Shown: one piece after another, positions 27,084 through 37,607 of the stretch | How the letters are laid out: each line of letters begins with the position of its first letter | Numbering within the stretch: the first letter of the stretch is position 1 | Assembly (NCBI RefSeq): GCF_000374565.1 | Contig: NZ_KB894701.1 | Span: forward strand, 1-64,000 | Source: Siminovitchia fordii DSM 16014 = CIP 108821 | GTDB lineage: Bacteria > Bacillota > Bacilli > Bacillales > Bacillaceae_C | Direction of reading: 5' to 3' | DNA: 64,000 nucleotides | Translations under genes and position numbers: made by a program | The notes under the pieces: model-generated | Databases searched by the model: none | What the model saw: only the letters and a program-made list of their open reading frames with translations | Told to the model about the DNA's origin: nothing

Positions 27084-30000
27084 ATGCTGTCTAATAACAA
27101 ACTTTCAAAGAGAAAAATTTTATTAATCGTTTGTACTTTTTTTCTGCTCCTGACCAGCTTTCGTTTACTGTGGATGTTTTACCATCAAAAGCCAGAGCAA
27201 CCGGTTGTAAAACGTGGAGTTTTAGACTTACGAACATGGCAGCCGAGCGAGAATGAAACCATTTCACTAGACGGGGATTGGGTATTTTATCCTAACACTC
27301 TCCTTAACCCTGATATCCCAAACAAACATCATCAGTACATAACCGTCCCTGATAGCTGGGAAAATTCACTCCCGCAAAAAACACCCTATGGCTTTGGGAC
27401 TTATCAATTACGTATCGACCTTCCTAAGAAGGAAAAGCAGCTGTACAGTCTCTACTTCAAAGAAATTGCTGCATCTTCGGAAGTCTATGTGAATGGGGAA
27501 TCTATTTATAAAGCTGGGCAACCAGGAGAGTCTAAAAGTGCTTATACCGGTCATTTACAGCCATTTACTCCAACATTCCAAGTTGACAGTCAGGAATTGA
27601 ATATTGTAGTCCACGCAGCGAACTTCGATCTTTCACATACTGGTGGCATTACAAAAACGATCAAATTCGGAAAAGAATCTGCTATTCATAAAGAGGTAAA
27701 TTCCAACATTATACTGCAGACAATTGTGTCCTGCTTGCTATTACTGCACGTTGTTTATGCATTCTTTCTGCTAATCATTAATAGATTTAAGCAAAAAGAA
27801 ATTATTTACTTTGCTTGTTTATTGTTTTTTGGAGCTGTTTCCATTCTAGTGGATGATGATAAAGTCTTATTCAACCTATTTAGCGTCAATGTAGAATGGT
27901 CTGTAAAATTACAAGCAATTAGCTTCATTTTTGTCATATTTTTCATGCTTCGTTTCAATCAATATTATTTCTCTTCCAGACACCGTATATATAATGTCTT
28001 ATATACATTGTATGGGATGTTGTTGATTACTTGTATATGTATACCATTGACTTATTTTCCATACTTTTTTTCATTTCAAGTATCTTTAAATATAGTATCC
28101 TATCTGGTCATGGTCATACATACTTATATTATGATCCGAAAAGGGCTGGAGAGCGCCCTATTCATTTTATTGGCATTAATCAGTAATTTTTCCAATCTTG
28201 CATGGGGCATTTTGGTTAACCTTAAAATAGTGGATATACCTTACTATCCTTTTGATTTCTTAATAGCCATTACTCTATTTATCCTCCTTTTAATAAGTAA
28301 TGCTTTGAAGTTAAAAAAAGAAAATACACAGCAAGCTCTTATATTGGAAAAGATGGATGAAACTAAAAATGAGTTTCTTGCCAATACATCCCATGAATTA
28401 CGAAACCCGCTCCATGGCATTATCAATATTACTCAATCCATTTTGGATGACGAAGATGAAAAATTATCATCTAAAAATGAAAGTAATTTGAAACTTCTAA
28501 TGGATGTGGCGCGGCGAATGTCATTTACCTTAAATGATCTGCTTGATGTTGTTCAACTAAGAGAAGATAAATTCCTCTTAAACAAGAAAAACATTCACCT
28601 TCCCGCCATCATTTCTGGTGTTTTAGATATGCTTCGTTTCATGACAGAAGGGAAAAATATTGAGTTCCATCTTCAGATCCAAGATGATTTTCCGCCTGTG
28701 CGTGCAGATGAAAATCGGCTGATTCAAATATTTTTCAATCTCATCCATAATGCCATTAAATATACTGAATCTGGATCTATTACAATTAACGCCGAACATG
28801 ATCAGATCACAGCTAAAATTTCTATCGAAGATACAGGAATCGGTATGGATGTGGAAACAATGAGAACTATATTTGAACCGTATAAGCAAAAAGATTCCGG
28901 AATGTCATCGATGAGAGGTGGAATCGGTCTAGGGCTGCATATAACAAAACAATTGGTAGAGTTGCATGGTGGGGAGATTCAAGTACATTCTACTTTAGGA
29001 CAAGGGGCCACCTTCTATTTTACCCTCCCGTTAGCGGATGAAACGGGAGAAGATAAGTATGAAAAGGATGAGGTGGAGCGCTTTAATTCTTCTATTAAAA
29101 TAAACCATCAAGTAGAAAAACTTTTACCTGCAATTAGTCATCGTGAAGTATACAAGAATAAGCCAAGAATCCTTCTTGTCGATGATGATCCTGTGAATCT
29201 GCAAGTGATCCAAGGAGTACTTGGAGAAACATACCATACTTCGGTTGCTTTGAGTGGTGAAGAAGCATTAGATATGATAAAAAGCAGTCAATGGGATCTG
29301 ATCATTTCTGATGTTATGATGCCGTATATGTCAGGATATGAATTAACCCAGATCATCCGGGAACAATTTTCAATTTCAGAGCTACCTGTTTTGCTATTGA
29401 CTGCAAGATATCAGTTGGAGGATATATATAATGGATTCCGTTCGGGCGCCAATGACTATGTTGTGAAACCTGTCGATTCCTTGGAATTGAAATCGAGGGT
29501 AAGGTCGCTCATCAACTTAAAGCTGTCAATTCATGAGCAGCTTCGAATGGAGGCCGCATGGCTGCAAGCACAAATCAGGCCACACTTTTTATTTAACACC
29601 CTTAATACAATTGTCTCTTTAAGTGAATTGGATTCGGAAAGAATGGTCGATTTATTGGACGAGTTTGGCAACTACCTACAAAGAAGTTTTGACGTATCAA
29701 ATTCGGATGCGTTAATTCCTCTAGATGCTGAATTAGATTTGGTACGCTCTTATTTATATATTGAACAAGAACGATTTGGAGATCGGTTAACCATTCATTG
29801 GGATATAGATGAAATAAACACAACCATTCCGCCTTTGTCCATCCAGACATTGGTGGAAAATGCAGTGCAGCATGGAGTGTTAAAGAAAATAGAAGGAGGC
29901 ACAGTCATTATTCGGATTAAAAAGGTTAAAAATGCTGTTGACATAACGATTTCCGATAACGGGGTTGGTATGGAACAGCAACAGGCAATTAAGTTATTAA

Positions 30001-30179
30001 ATACCGCTTTAAATTCTAATAAAGGAATTGGAATTCCCAATACGAATAAACGTTTAAAAAAGATCTATGGAAAAGGGCTTATCATTAATAGTCAGCCAGG
30101 CAGCGGAACTACAGTCCGTATTACTATACCTGAAACAACTGCTATAGAAAGCACAACAGTAAAAGAAGAGCTGATTTGA
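27084..30179 (+). CDS. Hybrid sensor with two kinase modules (7TM-DISM, HisKA, REC, LytS-type)
   Basis: The 1031-residue protein has a signal anchor (residues about 12-31), an extracellular beta-rich domain (about 40-200), seven transmembrane helices (about 205-405), a HisKA/HATPase module with His437 in NTSHELRNPLHG, DTGIGMD and GGIGLGLHI, a receiver domain with phospho-Asp near 743 (ISDVMMPYMSG, KPVD), and a second LytS-type kinase module with His834 (QIRPHFLFNTLNT) and its own ATPase (NAVQHGVLKK, DNGVGM). No response regulator gene is adjacent, so output is unknown. It is transcribed alone against most neighbours and ends in a terminator-like hairpin. Ligand is unknown. Confidence 0.9.
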   Translation: MLSNNKLSKRKILLIVCTFFLLLTSFRLLWMFYHQKPEQPVVKRGVLDLRTWQPSENETISLDGDWVFYPNTLLNPDIPNKHHQYITVPDSWENSLPQKTPYGFGTYQLRIDLPKKEKQLYSLYFKEIAASSEVYVNGESIYKAGQPGESKSAYTGHLQPFTPTFQVDSQELNIVVHAANFDLSHTGGITKTIKFGKESAIHKEVNSNIILQTIVSCLLLLHVVYAFFLLIINRFKQKEIIYFACLLFFGAVSILVDDDKVLFNLFSVNVEWSVKLQAISFIFVIFFMLRFNQYYFSSRHRIYNVLYTLYGMLLITCICIPLTYFPYFFSFQVSLNIVSYLVMVIHTYIMIRKGLESALFILLALISNFSNLAWGILVNLKIVDIPYYPFDFLIAITLFILLLISNALKLKKENTQQALILEKMDETKNEFLANTSHELRNPLHGIINITQSILDDEDEKLSSKNESNLKLLMDVARRMSFTLNDLLDVVQLREDKFLLNKKNIHLPAIISGVLDMLRFMTEGKNIEFHLQIQDDFPPVRADENRLIQIFFNLIHNAIKYTESGSITINAEHDQITAKISIEDTGIGMDVETMRTIFEPYKQKDSGMSSMRGGIGLGLHITKQLVELHGGEIQVHSTLGQGATFYFTLPLADETGEDKYEKDEVERFNSSIKINHQVEKLLPAISHREVYKNKPRILLVDDDPVNLQVIQGVLGETYHTSVALSGEEALDMIKSSQWDLIISDVMMPYMSGYELTQIIREQFSISELPVLLLTARYQLEDIYNGFRSGANDYVVKPVDSLELKSRVRSLINLKLSIHEQLRMEAAWLQAQIRPHFLFNTLNTIVSLSELDSERMVDLLDEFGNYLQRSFDVSNSDALIPLDAELDLVRSYLYIEQERFGDRLTIHWDIDEINTTIPPLSIQTLVENAVQHGVLKKIEGGTVIIRIKKVKNAVDITISDNGVGMEQQQAIKLLNTALNSNKGIGIPNTNKRLKKIYGKGLIINSQPGSGTTVRITIPETTAIESTTVKEELI

Positions 30180-30206
30180 CCTCAGCTGTCCAAATACTTT
30201 AAGTTT

Positions 30207-30236
30207 TGCCGCCTTTGACTATCATCATAGGCGGCA
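30207..30236 (+). terminator. Terminator of the hybrid kinase gene
   Basis: TGCCGCCT/AGGCGGCA stem with a 14-nt loop and a T-rich but interrupted tail, about 28 nt after the stop. Confidence 0.6.
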
Positions 30237-30257
30237 TTATCATCCATTTATTCCTTT

Positions 30258-30464
30258 TCACGGCAAAAAATTACATAGTCTTTCTTGGATTCTGCAATTT
30301 TTTCTCCCTGCCCGTTTCGCGCCAATATAGAGGACACGATCAGCTAACTTGATCAAAGATACCGCTCCCCGTTTGTGATCAGAGGCTGTCGCACTCCAAT
30401 CATGATAACAAATTGCCAACTTCTCGTTATCCCTTATGGGAAAATTCGAATGGTATCTACCCAT
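30258..30464 (-). pseudogene. Possible GGDEF-domain C-terminal remnant
   Basis: The frame contains SLIKLADRVLYIGAKRAGRK, which closely resembles the C-terminal helix of GGDEF diguanylate cyclases (LADxALYxAKRxGRN) but with an extra residue. The active-site GGDEF loop is missing and there is no ribosome binding site; the 5' end overlaps the folC stop region by 8 nt. I read it as a relic of a cyclic-di-GMP synthase gene. Confidence 0.4.
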
Positions 30465-31761
30465 TCAATAAATTTATAATGAATGGTTTAGCCTCGGATA
30501 TAAAATAGAGAGACCCTGTTACAGCCAAAACGTCTTCAGGGGCCAGTTCATTTAATAATTTCCTCATGAGCGAACGCCAGTCACCTTCAGCCGAAGCATC
30601 ATCCATTTTTCCGATTTCCTTCAATTTCGCAGCGGGAGCTGCCCTTGGAAAGTCAAACTCTGTCAAATAAATCTCCGCATTGATATTTTTAAACAATGGA
30701 AGCATGTGGGACAGATCTTTGTCTTCAAGTGCCGCAAAAATCAACTTGATCTTTTTTTCTCTATACCTTTCTTGCAGTGTGGAAAGGAGGGCTTCCAGTC
30801 CTTCAGTATTATGGGCCCCGTCTAAGATGACTGTAGGATTTTCCTGTAAGATTTCCATCCTTCCCGGCCAGTACGCATTTCTCAATCCCGTTCTGATTTC
30901 TTTTTCATGCAGTTGAAGAAGCCCTTTTTCTTTCATATACAGGAGACTCGCAACTGCCAGCGCTGCATTTTCTGTCTGGTGGCGTCCTAAAAGGGAAACC
31001 TTCAGGTTTTCATACCGTGTTTCTTTTGTTGAAAGGGTAAACATTTCCCCACCAGGGGCTGATTTATAATTTTCAACGGAAAAGTCCATTCCAAGTTGGA
31101 AAGTTTCCGCTTGCTTCTTTTCAGCTTCTTCCAGAATGACAGAAAGGGCCTCGTCCTGCTTTGCTCCTGTAAATAACGGCACTTTCCTCTTGATAATCCC
31201 TGCTTTTTCGTATGCAATTTTTCCAATTGTGTCACCGAGAATATGGATATGATCCATTCCTATGTTGGTGATGATTGTCATGAGCGGCTGGATTGTATTC
31301 GTTGAATCAAAACGTCCCCCTAATCCCACTTCCAATATCGTGAAATCAACCGTACGGATGTTTGCAAAGTAATACATCGCCATGACTGTAATGATTTCAA
31401 ATTCTGTTGGCGGCCCCAATTCCCCCTTTTCCAATTCTTCCGCCAAGGGTTTAACAACTCGGACCAGTTCAATCAAGTCATTATCGGCAATTGGATTTCC
31501 GTTGATGCTGATTCGCTCATTGAACGTCTCAATGTATGGAGAGGTAAAAGTTCCAACTTCATAACCCGCTTCATTCAAAATGGAGCGAAGAAAAGTGACA
31601 GTTGACCCCTTTCCGTTTGTACCGGCCACATGGATGGCCTTCAATTCCTTCTCAGGGTTACCCATCTTCTCCAGCAGCCATTCCATCCTCGCCAAGCCCA
31701 AGTTGATCCCATGTTTCAACTGTGAATGAATCCAGGAAATTGACTCAGAATATGTATTCAT
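30457..31761 (-). CDS. folC: Folylpolyglutamate synthase / dihydrofolate synthase
   Basis: FolC adds glutamate to dihydropteroate and folates. The 434-residue protein carries the ATP-binding loop HVAGTNGKGSTV at about residues 41-52, the folate loop TSPYIETFNERISI, and the Mur-ligase fold with VILDGAHNTEG in the C-terminal domain. The start MNTYSESISW at 31761 is set by GGAGGGATACATA; the 12-codon extension is rejected. It follows valS as in other Bacillus. Confidence 0.95.
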   Translation of the reverse strand: MNTYSESISWIHSQLKHGINLGLARMEWLLEKMGNPEKELKAIHVAGTNGKGSTVTFLRSILNEAGYEVGTFTSPYIETFNERISINGNPIADNDLIELVRVVKPLAEELEKGELGPPTEFEIITVMAMYYFANIRTVDFTILEVGLGGRFDSTNTIQPLMTIITNIGMDHIHILGDTIGKIAYEKAGIIKRKVPLFTGAKQDEALSVILEEAEKKQAETFQLGMDFSVENYKSAPGGEMFTLSTKETRYENLKVSLLGRHQTENAALAVASLLYMKEKGLLQLHEKEIRTGLRNAYWPGRMEILQENPTVILDGAHNTEGLEALLSTLQERYREKKIKLIFAALEDKDLSHMLPLFKNINAEIYLTEFDFPRAAPAAKLKEIGKMDDASAEGDWRSLMRKLLNELAPEDVLAVTGSLYFISEAKPFIINLLNG

Positions 31762-31853
31762 TATGTATCCCTCCACTTCGTTAAACAAGGGAAGCAAATC
31801 CGTCCGGACTCACTTCCCCTTTTGAAATACGGTATTTTGGTACACCTGGCTTT

Positions 31854-34502
31854 TTAGTTGGAAGACTTCAGTTCTTTGATACGTTCTTCAACTGTTGCGC
31901 GCTTGGATAAATAATCTTTCTCTTTCGCACGCTCTTCATCAACTACCGCCTTCGGCGCTTTATTGACAAACCTTTCATTACTTAATTTCTTTTGAACTCT
32001 TTCCACTTCACTGTTCCACTTCGCCCATTCTTTTTCCAGTCTTGCGATCTCTTCTTCAATGTTTAAAAGACCGGCTAATGGAAGGAACAGCTCAACCCCT
32101 GTGACTACCGCAGTCATCGCTTTCTCCGGCGCCTTCATATCGACTTCCATAACAAGCTGCTCAGGATTGCAGAATCTTTCTAGATAGCTTTTGTTCTTTT
32201 GTAAAATTTCAAGGACCTTTTCATCCTGTGCTTTCAGCATAAGTGTGATTTTTTTACTCATCGGTGTGTTCACTTCCGCCCGGATGTTGCGGACAGACCG
32301 AATGATATCCATCAATATTTTCATTTCATTTGCCGCATCCCGGTCAGATAATTCGTCTTTCGCCTTTGGCCACGAAGCAACCGTGATGGATTCACCTTCA
32401 TGAGGCAGGTTCTGCCAAATTTCTTCAGTGATGAAAGGCATGAATGGATGCAAGAGTCTCATTGTCTGATCAAGCACATAGGCCAAAACGGAACGGGTCA
32501 TTTTCTTTGCGGCTTCATCTTCACCATAAAGAGGGAGTTTCGCCATTTCAATATACCAATCGCAAAGATCGTCCCAAATAAAGTGATACAGCACCCTTCC
32601 CACTTCACCGAACTCGTATTTATCGGAAAGCTTCGTCACGGTTTCAATCGTATCATTCATTCTTGTCAGGATCCATTTGTCTGCTACTGATTTTTCAGCA
32701 GATAAATCAATCTCATCAAATTCAAAGCCATCCATGTTCATTAATGCAAAGCGGGATGCATTCCAAATTTTATTGGCGAAATTCCAAACGGATTCAACTT
32801 TTTCAATGCTGAATCTGAGATCATGCCCCGGTGAACTTCCTGTAGCAAGGAAATATCTTAGTGAGTCCGCCCCATACTTGTCAATGACATCCATCGGGTC
32901 GACTCCGTTTCCTAAGGACTTGCTCATTTTACGGCCTTCTGCATCCCGGACGAGACCGTGGATCAATACATCATCAAATGGACGCTTTTCTGTAAATTTC
33001 AGACCTTGGAAAATCATTCTGGATACCCAGAAGAAAATGATGTCATACCCCGTCACCAGGCAATCGGTCGGATAATAGCGTTTATAATCTTCTGATTCCG
33101 CATCAGGCCAGCCCATTGTTGAAAAAGGCCATAGCGCCGAGCTGAACCAAGTGTCAAGTACGTCTGGATCCTGTGTCCAGTTTTCCTCGTCTTCAGGCGC
33201 TTCCTGCCCTACATATATTTCTCCGGTTTCTTTATGATACCAAGCCGGAATCCGATGGCCCCACCAAAGCTGTCGTGAAATACACCAATCACGGATATTT
33301 TCCATCCAGTGCAAGTATGTCTTTTCAAAACGGTCGGGAACAAATTGAACTTTTTCTTCTGATTGCTGGAGCTTGATCGCTTCATCGGCCAAAGGCTGCA
33401 TTTTTACAAACCATTGGGTGGACAAATATGGTTCGACAACTGCACCGCTCCTCTCAGAATGGCCGACGGAGTGCATATGCTCTTCAATTTTGAATAGGAT
33501 ACCTTCTTCCTGCAAGTCTTTTACAATTTGCTTTCTGCAGTCAAAGCGGTCCATTCCATTATATTTGCCTGCCTTTTCGTTCATTGTGCCATCTTCATTC
33601 ATCACCAGTACGCGCTCAAGATTATGCCTGTTTCCAATTTCGAAATCGTTCGGGTCATGGGCCGGTGTAATTTTTACAGCACCCGAACCAAACTCCATAT
33701 CCACATAATCATCCGCAACAATCGGGATTTCCCTGCCAACAATCGGCAAAATGACCGTTTTACCAATTAAGTGCTTATATCGCTCATCTTCAGGATGAAC
33801 AGCAACAGCAGTATCTCCCAGCATTGTCTCAGGACGCGTTGTTGCAATTTCAATCGACCCACTTCCATCTGCCAATGGATAGCGCATATGATAGAAGGCA
33901 CCCTGTACATCCTTGTAAATGACCTCGATATCGGAAAGGGCGGTTTTAGTTGACGGATCCCAGTTGATAATATATTCCCCACGGTAAATGAGACCCTCGT
34001 TGTATAGACGGACAAATACTTCACGGACGGCTTTCGACAGACCCTCATCCAGCGTGAAGCGTTCGCGTGTATAATCCAGCCCTAATCCGAGCTTTGCCCA
34101 CTGCTGCCGGATAAAATCCGCATATTCTTCCTTCCATTTCCATGTTTCTTCCAAAAACTTTTCCCGTCCTAAGTCATAACGGTTTTTTCCTTCCTTGCGA
34201 AGCTGTTCTTCGACCTTCGCTTGCGTAGCAATCCCCGCATGGTCCATACCAGGCAGCCATAGAACATCATAGCCCTGCATTCTTTTCATACGAGTTAAAA
34301 TGTCTTGCAGCGTTGTATCCCATGCATGGCCTAAATGCAGCCGTCCGGTTACATTCGGAGGCGGGATGACAATGGTATACGGCTCTTTTTCCGGATTATT
34401 TTCCGCCTCGAAAAATTTCCCTTTAATCCACCACTTATATCTGTTTTTTTCAATACTTAACGGATCATATTTCGTTGGCATATCAATATGGTTATTTTCC
34501 AT
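31854..34502 (-). CDS. valS: Valyl-tRNA synthetase
   Basis: The 882-residue class I synthetase has the HIGH-type motif [16 protein letters not shown] near residue 50, the editing (CP1) domain with [15 protein letters not shown], the KMSKS motif in [14 protein letters not shown], an anticodon-binding domain and a C-terminal coiled coil ([20 protein letters not shown]). Length matches B. subtilis ValS (880). It is controlled by an upstream T-box leader and followed by folC. Confidence 0.97.
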   Translation of the reverse strand: MENNHIDMPTKYDPLSIEKNRYKWWIKGKFFEAENNPEKEPYTIVIPPPNVTGRLHLGHAWDTTLQDILTRMKRMQGYDVLWLPGMDHAGIATQAKVEEQLRKEGKNRYDLGREKFLEETWKWKEEYADFIRQQWAKLGLGLDYTRERFTLDEGLSKAVREVFVRLYNEGLIYRGEYIINWDPSTKTALSDIEVIYKDVQGAFYHMRYPLADGSGSIEIATTRPETMLGDTAVAVHPEDERYKHLIGKTVILPIVGREIPIVADDYVDMEFGSGAVKITPAHDPNDFEIGNRHNLERVLVMNEDGTMNEKAGKYNGMDRFDCRKQIVKDLQEEGILFKIEEHMHSVGHSERSGAVVEPYLSTQWFVKMQPLADEAIKLQQSEEKVQFVPDRFEKTYLHWMENIRDWCISRQLWWGHRIPAWYHKETGEIYVGQEAPEDEENWTQDPDVLDTWFSSALWPFSTMGWPDAESEDYKRYYPTDCLVTGYDIIFFWVSRMIFQGLKFTEKRPFDDVLIHGLVRDAEGRKMSKSLGNGVDPMDVIDKYGADSLRYFLATGSSPGHDLRFSIEKVESVWNFANKIWNASRFALMNMDGFEFDEIDLSAEKSVADKWILTRMNDTIETVTKLSDKYEFGEVGRVLYHFIWDDLCDWYIEMAKLPLYGEDEAAKKMTRSVLAYVLDQTMRLLHPFMPFITEEIWQNLPHEGESITVASWPKAKDELSDRDAANEMKILMDIIRSVRNIRAEVNTPMSKKITLMLKAQDEKVLEILQKNKSYLERFCNPEQLVMEVDMKAPEKAMTAVVTGVELFLPLAGLLNIEEEIARLEKEWAKWNSEVERVQKKLSNERFVNKAPKAVVDEERAKEKDYLSKRATVEERIKELKSSN

Positions 34503-34540
34503 GGTTATCCTCCTTAGGCATTCATATATTTGAATTCAAA

Positions 34541-34804
34541 ATAAAAAGCCCCCTTCGTTAAAAGGACGAAGGGAGCATATTCGCGGTACCACCTTTTTTC
34601 ACAGACTTCAATTATATAGAAGCCCGGCACTCATAAGTCTAACGGATTTTCTCCGGCATTCGCTACTGAATCGTTCACGAATGCTGCTTAAGGGTGACCT
34701 TTCCATTGTTCCCGCTTAGGAAATCTCCCAGCAATGATTCCCCTCTCTGAAAGCAGATGGCAATGTACTTTTCCCTCTCAACGCATGTGTCGATCATTCA
34801 TATA
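34541..34804 (-). promoter_or_regulatory. T-box leader of valS
   Basis: The minus-strand leader contains the T-box AAGGTGGTACCGCGA (34581-34595), followed by the terminator GCTCCCTTCGT...ACGAAGGGGGC with TTTTTA (about 34543-34577). Stem I features such as AGAGAGGGGA lie upstream. A GUC that could be the valine specifier is at 34695-34697 (inferred from position). Uncharged tRNA-Val should promote antitermination. Confidence 0.93.
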
Positions 34805-34810
34805 TTTATT

Positions 34811-34839
34811 ATAGTATGAAAAGATTCGTTTGAAGTCAA
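34811..34839 (-). promoter_or_regulatory. Sigma-A promoter of the valS T-box transcript
   Basis: TTGACT (34834-34839), 17-bp spacer, TACTAT (34811-34816) on the minus strand. Confidence 0.7.
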
Positions 34840-34926
34840 ATATCAAGGCAAAAAAATTGATGAATGCACAAAACCGGACATTGTCACATATTTTATCAAA
34901 GAAGATTTTTTGGGGAGGTACGGAGA

Positions 34927-35118
34927 GTGAAAAGAAAACTGAACCAGTATACATTCCGGTCATGGATCAGGACGTTCAAAGATGTATGTAAACAGCTGAT
35001 TATTCCGTTCACGATTTTTCAGGCTATTCGCACCATCCTTTTTCCCTCCACATTCGATGTATTGCTTTTGACAGTATTTATAATAGTGGCCCTTTCTTAC
35101 CATTATGAGTTAATATAA
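34927..35118 (+). CDS. Small membrane protein of unknown function
   Basis: I do not recognise this 63-residue protein. It starts at GTG 34927, preceded by GGGGAGGTACGGA. The N-terminal half is basic (MKRKLNQYTFRSWIRTFKD) and the C-terminal half holds two hydrophobic segments (QLIIPFTIFQAIRTILF; VLLLTVFIIVALSY). It lies between valS and ysxE on the opposite strand to both. A small basic inner-membrane protein is likely. Confidence 0.6.
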   Translation: MKRKLNQYTFRSWIRTFKDVCKQLIIPFTIFQAIRTILFPSTFDVLLLTVFIIVALSYHYELI

Positions 35119-35134
35119 ATACCCCTGCCACTGT

Positions 35135-36166
35135 TTAACCGGGAGGGGGATCGCTTGCTTCATTATTCCGCTGTTCCATTTCCTCAAGATTCATCACTAA
35201 ATATTCCGTGTTTTTCATATACCAATACTGTTTCTGTAATTGACGGACAAACTTATATTCGTTTTTGTCTCCCCCTGCTGAAAAGTATTTTTCAACTACT
35301 TTGAAAATCCGCTCCGGATGCGCAAGGTAACTCAGAAACAAGAGCATCTCATCTTTTCTAAACGGAAAATACCTGAAATATATGGATAACCATTCAAGCC
35401 CGTCATCAAAGCGCCTAGGATACGTGTCTAATGTTCTGGACAAAAATGGCAAAAGATCATGAATGGGTGAAGCTGTCCTTGCCATTTCAAGATTCGCAAA
35501 ATAGCCTGCCCCATTTTCATTATATAAAAAGTGTTCGGGTGAAATTTTTCCATGAACAATTACGCTTCTGGCTTTAGTCTGTTCTTTTGAAACTTCATAC
35601 CACTCATTAAACTTTCGAATTGAATAGTTTTGGGCCAATGTGATCTCATGATAAAATGTGCAAAAAAGCAGTTGAAAAGGGGACATATACCAAACCTGCT
35701 CCGCTCGTTCGACATACTGCTCCAGGGCTTCCTTTTCTTTTTCCCATCGTGCAACCGTCAGATCATAATGTTCTTTCCTATCATGTTCAGCAACCTCTAC
35801 TTCCTTTGCAGATATGGTATGGAGGCGGGCAAGTTCACGAAAAAGTTCCTGGCTTTTTTTCGTATGCCCTTCTCTTTCCCTATCATCGAGCCAAGGCATT
35901 AGATAATATAAACTGTCTTTGACCAATACTCCGTAACGCCCATCCATCGTCGGGTATATCGGCACAATACGGTGGTATCCCCGCTGATAAAGCAGCTGGA
36001 TATACTGTAAAAAATCGATTCCATGGTTAGCTTTGATCTTTTTTAAAGCAAACGTCCCCTTGTCAGTGTATAGCTTATGGACACGTCCATACCTTTCTGA
36101 GAATTTCAAATGTAAGCCATATAGTTCAACAATTGAATGGATATCCGTTCCATGATAATTAGTCAT
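35135..36166 (-). CDS. ysxE: Spore coat protein YsxE (CotS-family pseudokinase)
   Basis: YsxE is a spore coat protein needed with SpoVID for coat encasement. The 343-residue protein has the kinase/APH fold, but the catalytic loop reads VHGKISPEHFLY, so the Asp of HGD and the metal-binding Asn are replaced, and the later DFD segment is NLEMA. It is therefore probably a pseudokinase. It follows spoVID, the conserved arrangement, with about 145 nt between them. Confidence 0.9.
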   Translation of the reverse strand: MTNYHGTDIHSIVELYGLHLKFSERYGRVHKLYTDKGTFALKKIKANHGIDFLQYIQLLYQRGYHRIVPIYPTMDGRYGVLVKDSLYYLMPWLDDREREGHTKKSQELFRELARLHTISAKEVEVAEHDRKEHYDLTVARWEKEKEALEQYVERAEQVWYMSPFQLLFCTFYHEITLAQNYSIRKFNEWYEVSKEQTKARSVIVHGKISPEHFLYNENGAGYFANLEMARTASPIHDLLPFLSRTLDTYPRRFDDGLEWLSIYFRYFPFRKDEMLLFLSYLAHPERIFKVVEKYFSAGGDKNEYKFVRQLQKQYWYMKNTEYLVMNLEEMEQRNNEASDPPPG

Positions 36167-36310
36167 TTGATCACCCGCTTAGAACTTAATGTGAACATAT
36201 TCCTGCGGCTCTGAATATGGCTTTCATCGTTTTACACTAAAAATTAAATAAAGAAAAGGAGGATTACGGCCACCCTATCCTCCCGTTAAAAAACAGATCC
36301 TATTGGCCAT

Positions 36311-37489
36311 TTATTTTCTATATGCCGTCTTGCCGGGTATATATAGGACTTGGCCCTCATAGACTTCCTGACTTGGGTCCAGTTGATTCGCCCTTAGTAT
36401 TTGCTGGACGCTTACTCCATATTTATCCGCCAGCCGTTCCAATGAGTCACCGTGCTGAACAAGACGGACTTTCAGCTTTGCAGGTTCATCTTCATCCTTT
36501 CTGGCAAAAAAGTCAGCAAAAGACATCGAATGGTACTTATCCTTCTTTTTCTTGGGCTTTTCATCAGGGCTTTCTTTCACTTCAACGCTCTCATGGCTGC
36601 TTGACTCTTGTGCCGGCAGTTCCTCGGCAGCGCTTGAAGATGAGGAAAGTTCAGCGCCTGAAGTAGAGGAGGATTCCATACTGTGCTTTTGAAAAAAACC
36701 CTTTAGCCTGTTGGCGACTTCATCCATGTCCATTTCCGGGAGCATTGGAAATGGGAACGGAATTTGATTCTGATGGTCATGTTGAGGAGGTCTTTGCTGA
36801 GAGTCATTTGACGACCGGGCTTCGGCTGTAAAGGGAGTATAAAGGTCTTCTTCCGCTTCCTCGTCTTCCTCTTTATATTCGTTACTTTCGATTATTTCTG
36901 GCTCTTCTTCCTCTGTATATTCCTCCAATTCCACTTCAACCGTACTTTCTTCATTCATCAATTCTTCTTCATTAATACTCATTTCTTCATCGCGTTCATC
37001 CAGCGAGTATTTTGGGGAGGTGTCCACACTTTCAACCTGTTCACCTTTATCCTCCTGCTTTTCCTCCTGTAAACCATACACGTGTACTTCAGCTTCAATA
37101 TTCAGGCGCGAGTTTTCCGGCATGACATAGTCGAACGATTCAACTTCAACAAAAACTTCGTTAGAGTGATGTACCCTATCTTTAGGAATGGTGATATCTA
37201 CAGGAAACTGGTGAAAGAACTCACAGTCACCCTCTTCCCTATCCTCGACTTGCTGCACATACCTTCCTTCTAAAGCAGATTCTTCTTCCACATTTTCTTG
37301 TGAATCTACGCGTTTGTATTCCCCCGTCAGATTCAGGCTTCCCCTCAGCATAACAAATCCATCTTCTTCAACTATCGATATATTCGGATCTAATGATATT
37401 GAAATCAGCTCATCGACTTCCTGTCCTTTTTTAAACAAGACAGATTCTTCCAATGAAAACTTGATAGATGAATGTCCGTTCTCAGACAA
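36311..37489 (-). CDS. spoVID: Stage VI sporulation protein D, coat morphogen (LysM)
   Basis: SpoVID directs coat encasement of the forespore and binds SafA and SpoIVA. The 392-residue protein has a conserved N-terminal domain (SIKFSLEESVLFKKGQEVDE, ISISLDPNISIVEEDG), a long acidic middle region and a C-terminal LysM domain (LVQHGDSLERLADKYGVSVQ, about residues 340-387). The start is a TTG at 37489 (SENGHSS), 6 nt after AAAGGAGGA; the ATG nine codons upstream lacks a site. Confidence 0.93.
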   Translation of the reverse strand: MSENGHSSIKFSLEESVLFKKGQEVDELISISLDPNISIVEEDGFVMLRGSLNLTGEYKRVDSQENVEEESALEGRYVQQVEDREEGDCEFFHQFPVDITIPKDRVHHSNEVFVEVESFDYVMPENSRLNIEAEVHVYGLQEEKQEDKGEQVESVDTSPKYSLDERDEEMSINEEELMNEESTVEVELEEYTEEEEPEIIESNEYKEEDEEAEEDLYTPFTAEARSSNDSQQRPPQHDHQNQIPFPFPMLPEMDMDEVANRLKGFFQKHSMESSSTSGAELSSSSSAAEELPAQESSSHESVEVKESPDEKPKKKKDKYHSMSFADFFARKDEDEPAKLKVRLVQHGDSLERLADKYGVSVQQILRANQLDPSQEVYEGQVLYIPGKTAYRK

Positions 37490-37565
37490 GACAGCTCCTC
37501 CTTTCACTCCGAACAAAATATATGGGTCAATTACATCCTATGACTGTAATTAAGTATTTATGAAA

Positions 37566-37597
37566 TAAAAAAGGGAGCCGTTATAGAACGGTTCCCT
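37566..37597 (-). terminator. hem operon terminator
   Basis: GGGA-N-CCGTT/AACGG-N-TCCC hairpin, followed on the minus strand by TTTTTTATTTC, 11 nt after the hemL stop. It ends the hemAXCDBL transcript. Confidence 0.92.
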
Positions 37598-37607
37598 GCA
37601 AAAGTAT

